A stretch of DNA of 64,000 nucleotides from Pseudalgibacter ostreae. Lineage in GTDB: Bacteria; Bacteroidota; Bacteroidia; Flavobacteriales; Flavobacteriaceae. Both the position numbers and the translations under genes were made by a program. Every line of letters begins with the position of its first letter. Positions within the stretch are counted from its first letter, which is position 1. The notes beneath the pieces are model-generated. The model was not told where the DNA came from. It saw nothing but the letters and a program-made list of their open reading frames with translations, and did no database searches. Shown here one piece after another: positions 61,823 to 64,000 of the stretch. Location: the NCBI RefSeq assembly GCF_042427585.1, contig NZ_JBHMFC010000010.1, positions 62,001-126,000 of the forward strand, given 5' to 3'.

Positions 61823-62869
61823 ATGGAAGTAGATTATATAATTATAGGGAACGGTTTAGCTGGCATTAGCTTTTGTGAGCAGTTAAAAGCCCAGAAAAAA
61901 ACCTTTGTCGTATTTGATAATAACTCACAACAATCCTCTGTGGTTGCTGGTGGTCTTTATAATCCCGTTGTACTAAAACGGTTTACGCCTGTTTGGAAAA
62001 GTGATGAGCAATTGCAAATGGCATTAACTATGTATCAAAGCTTAGAACAAGAGCTTGGAGTTCAATTGGACTATAAAGTTCCTGTAAGAAGAAAATTTAC
62101 ATCTGTTGAAGAACAAAATGACTGGTTTACAGCTTCCGATAAACCAATACTCCATAAATACCTTAGACCGAAAATCATAAAAAACGTAAATAATGCGATA
62201 AACGCTCCATTCGGCCTTGGAGAAGTGCTTCAAACAGGAAGGCTTGATGTTAAAACCTTAATAGACCATTATAGAGCGGCTCTTTTGCTAAAAAACATAT
62301 GTATTGAAGAGGCTTTTCAATATGAGTTATTGCAAATCCATCATAACAAGGTTCAATACCAAAACATTATTGCGACATACATTGTTTTTGCAGAAGGCTT
62401 TGGTATTACGCAAAACCCCTTTTTTAACGATTTGCCTTTAGTGCCAACAAAGGGGGAGTTGCTTACCATTTATGCTCCAGACTTGAAAATAGATTATGTA
62501 TTGAAAGGACCTGTTTTTTTAATTCCTTTAGGAAATGATTTGTATAGTGTTGGAGCAACTTATGAATGGGAAGATACCACACATAATATAACAGAAAAGG
62601 GCAAAATTGAGCTTTTAGAAAAGCTTAAAACACTTATTACCTGTTCTTTTAAAATCATAGGACAAGTGGCAGGTATACGGCCCACTGTAAAAGACAGACG
62701 TCCTTTGGTTGGACAGCATGAAATCCATAAAAACATGTTCGTGCTTAACGGATTAGGTACTCGGGGTGTTATGATAGGTCCTTATGTGGCAACACAACTT
62801 TTTAATCTCATTGAAAATAAAGAGCCTCTTGATAAAGAAATTGATAGCTCGCGTTTTAGTAAAGCTTAG
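61823..62869 (+). CDS. FAD-dependent oxidoreductase (DAO family)
   Basis: 348 residues. N-terminal Rossmann motif DYIIIGNGLAGISFCEQL binds FAD; VVAGGLYNPVVLKRF and the C-terminal VAGIRPTVKDRRPLVGQHEIHKNMFVLNGLGTRGVMIGPYVATQLF match the D-amino-acid-oxidase/glycine-oxidase-like family. Substrate is unknown; related proteins oxidize amines or are linked to tRNA modification (MnmC-type). It follows the gldN terminator, so it is a separate unit, and converges with the DUF983 gene after three bases. Confidence 0.85.
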   Translation: MEVDYIIIGNGLAGISFCEQLKAQKKTFVVFDNNSQQSSVVAGGLYNPVVLKRFTPVWKSDEQLQMALTMYQSLEQELGVQLDYKVPVRRKFTSVEEQNDWFTASDKPILHKYLRPKIIKNVNNAINAPFGLGEVLQTGRLDVKTLIDHYRAALLLKNICIEEAFQYELLQIHHNKVQYQNIIATYIVFAEGFGITQNPFFNDLPLVPTKGELLTIYAPDLKIDYVLKGPVFLIPLGNDLYSVGATYEWEDTTHNITEKGKIELLEKLKTLITCSFKIIGQVAGIRPTVKDRRPLVGQHEIHKNMFVLNGLGTRGVMIGPYVATQLFNLIENKEPLDKEIDSSRFSKA

Positions 62870-62872
62870 TAA

Positions 62873-63265
62873 TTAAAGGTTTTGTCTTTTAGCAAATGTT
62901 TTATCATAATGTATAAAAAAGTTAATCCAAATTGTTCTGGAAAGCCTTAGAATTATAGGCATAAAAACCACTAGTGTTGCAGATATGGCGATAAATACAA
63001 CATTAATGTCTGCTTTAAATATAAAAAAGCTAATAACAAAGGCAGCCACAGCAAAAGCAATACCCACTGCATAACTTACATACATGGATCCAAAGAAAAA
63101 AGAAGGTTCCATTTTGTATTTTGTGTTACAGTTGCTGCACCTTTCGTGCATGCTTAAAGCCTCTGAAAGGATGTATGGGTTTTTATTCTTAAACATACTC
63201 TCTTCATGGCATTTTGGACAAGCACCTGTAATAATACTATATAATTTCGTTCCTTTTTTAAACAT
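62873..63265 (-). CDS. DUF983 family membrane protein
   Basis: 130 residues. A zinc-ribbon-like start (GACPKCHEESMFK...MHERCSNCNTKY) carries two CxxC pairs, followed by two membrane helices (SYAVGIAFAVAAFVISFFIF and VVFIAISATLVVFMPIILRL). This is the usual DUF983 layout; function is unknown. It is divergent from the ABC-F gene and converges with the oxidoreductase gene. Confidence 0.88.
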   Translation of the reverse strand: MFKKGTKLYSIITGACPKCHEESMFKNKNPYILSEALSMHERCSNCNTKYKMEPSFFFGSMYVSYAVGIAFAVAAFVISFFIFKADINVVFIAISATLVVFMPIILRLSRTIWINFFIHYDKTFAKRQNL

Positions 63266-63276
63266 ATAATTTAATG

Positions 63277-63284
63277 TACTTTTG
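63277..63284 (+). promoter_or_regulatory. Candidate ABC-F -7 box (TACTTTTG)
   Basis: TACTTTTG fits TAnnTTTG; the start near 63291 leaves a leader of about 130 bases before the ATG at 63422. No good TTG at -33 (CTTTTTTA there). The leader has only weak hairpins (ACTAAG...CTTAGT). Confidence 0.42.
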
Positions 63285-63421
63285 CACTTTCAATTAAAAA
63301 AAAATACGTTAACAATCCGTTTTTCGGTATTTCTGCTGAATGTGCTTTTGCAACAGCGAAAAACAGTCTTACAAAACTAAGTTTTATAATATTAATTCTT
63401 AGTAACAATAGTTATAAATTT

Positions 63422-64000
63422 ATGATGAACATTCACAATTTATCGATTTCATTCCAAGGAGAATACCTGTTTGAAGATATTACTTTTAAACTTAGTAATG
63501 GCGATAGAATTGGGCTTATTGGAAAAAATGGAGCAGGAAAATCGACTATGCTTAAAATTTTATCTAAAGAGATGGAACCCGATACGGGGCAAATAGCAGC
63601 GGATAAAGAATTGAAAATAGGATTTCTTAAACAAGATATTGATTTTGTTTTAGGCAGAACGGTTTTGGAGGAAGCTTATGAAGCCTTTACTGAGATTAAA
63701 CTGTTAGAAGCCCAAATAGACCAGGTAAACGCCCAGCTAGCCGAACGAACCGATTATGAAAGCGATGGGTATCATCAGTTGATGGTGGATATAAACGATG
63801 TTCAACATCAGTATGAAATTTTAGGCGGTTATAATTACCAAGGAGAAACCGAAAAGATACTTCAGGGATTGGGGTTTCAGCGTAAAGATTTTAATAAACT
63901 TACTGATACATTCTCAGGGGGATGGCGTATGCGTATAGAGCTAGCAAAATTACTGCTCCAAAACAATGATGTATTACTCCTGGATGAGCCTACCAATCAC
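63422..64000 (+). CDS. ABC-F family ATPase, 3' end cut by window edge
   Basis: 193 codons are present; ATG at 63422 or 63425 starts it. The first nucleotide-binding domain is complete up to Walker B: Walker A GLIGKNGAGKSTMLKIL, the ABC signature as FSGGWRMRIELAKLLL, and DVLLLDEPTNH. Between Walker A and signature lies the arm-like insertion (EIKLLEAQIDQVNAQLAERTDYESDG). The absence of membrane helices and DEPTNH mark an ABC-F translation factor (Uup/EttA type). Whether it is housekeeping or a resistance protein cannot be told from this part. Confidence 0.92.
   Translation, partial: MMNIHNLSISFQGEYLFEDITFKLSNGDRIGLIGKNGAGKSTMLKILSKEMEPDTGQIAADKELKIGFLKQDIDFVLGRTVLEEAYEAFTEIKLLEAQIDQVNAQLAERTDYESDGYHQLMVDINDVQHQYEILGGYNYQGETEKILQGLGFQRKDFNKLTDTFSGGWRMRIELAKLLLQNNDVLLLDEPTNH

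Overview
The window is a contiguous piece of an AT-rich Bacteroidota genome, almost certainly from the family Flavobacteriaceae and probably marine. The evidence is a SusC/SusD pair inside a polysaccharide utilization locus (PUL), the type IX secretion/gliding operon gldKLMN plus gldI, a fused secDF, flavobacterial promoters of the form TTG-N19-21-TAnnTTTG, and core gene orders typical of the group (nrnA-like/gldI, rsgA-dtd-mazG-aroA-queA-rlmN). Both ends cut genes: uxuA on the left and an ABC-F ATPase on the right.

Region 1 (1-21459) is the accessory part. On the minus strand lie a short-chain dehydrogenase and mannonate dehydratase (uronate catabolism). Divergent from them is a membrane-anchored propeller/LuxR-type regulator. 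A PUL follows on the plus strand: SusC, SusD, a lipoprotein with two LamG domains, two tandem GH144-type (PF10091 'glucoamylase') lipoproteins, a serine esterase, a GH3 beta-glucosidase, an S1-type sulfatase, and a GH43-like protein with a discoidin domain. GH144 plus GH3 is a combination known for beta-1,2-glucan degradation. The esterase, sulfatase and GH43-like protein suggest a decorated or mixed glycan, so the true substrate is open. Four copies of TACGTCAT sit in front of susC, and strong hairpins separate PUL segments.

Region 2 (21500-36000) holds trxB, mdh, a small secreted protein upstream of secDF, secDF, then minus-strand genes: a K+/H+ antiporter, a TauE/SafE permease, an acetyltransferase, a DUF192 lipoprotein, lgt, a cyclophilin-FKBP fusion lipoprotein, gldI and a DHH phosphoesterase.

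Region 3 (36000-52000) is housekeeping: ndk, rsgA, dtd, a MazG-type hydrolase, aroA, queA, rlmN, a polyprenyl synthetase, groES-groEL, secG, an LptE-like lipoprotein, a sigma-54-type activator and miaB. A candidate Flavo-1-like structured RNA lies between queA and rlmN.

Region 4 (52000-64000) holds a membrane protein of unknown function, topA, an arginase-fold protein that has lost half of its metal ligands, gldK-gldL-gldM-gldN, an FAD oxidoreductase, a DUF983 protein and the start of an ABC-F gene.

I saw no tRNA, rRNA, CRISPR array, transposase or prophage. The most unusual items are the PUL composition with its putative operator array, the degenerate arginase-like protein just upstream of the T9SS operon, the SecD-adjacent small protein, and the Flavo-1-like RNA.
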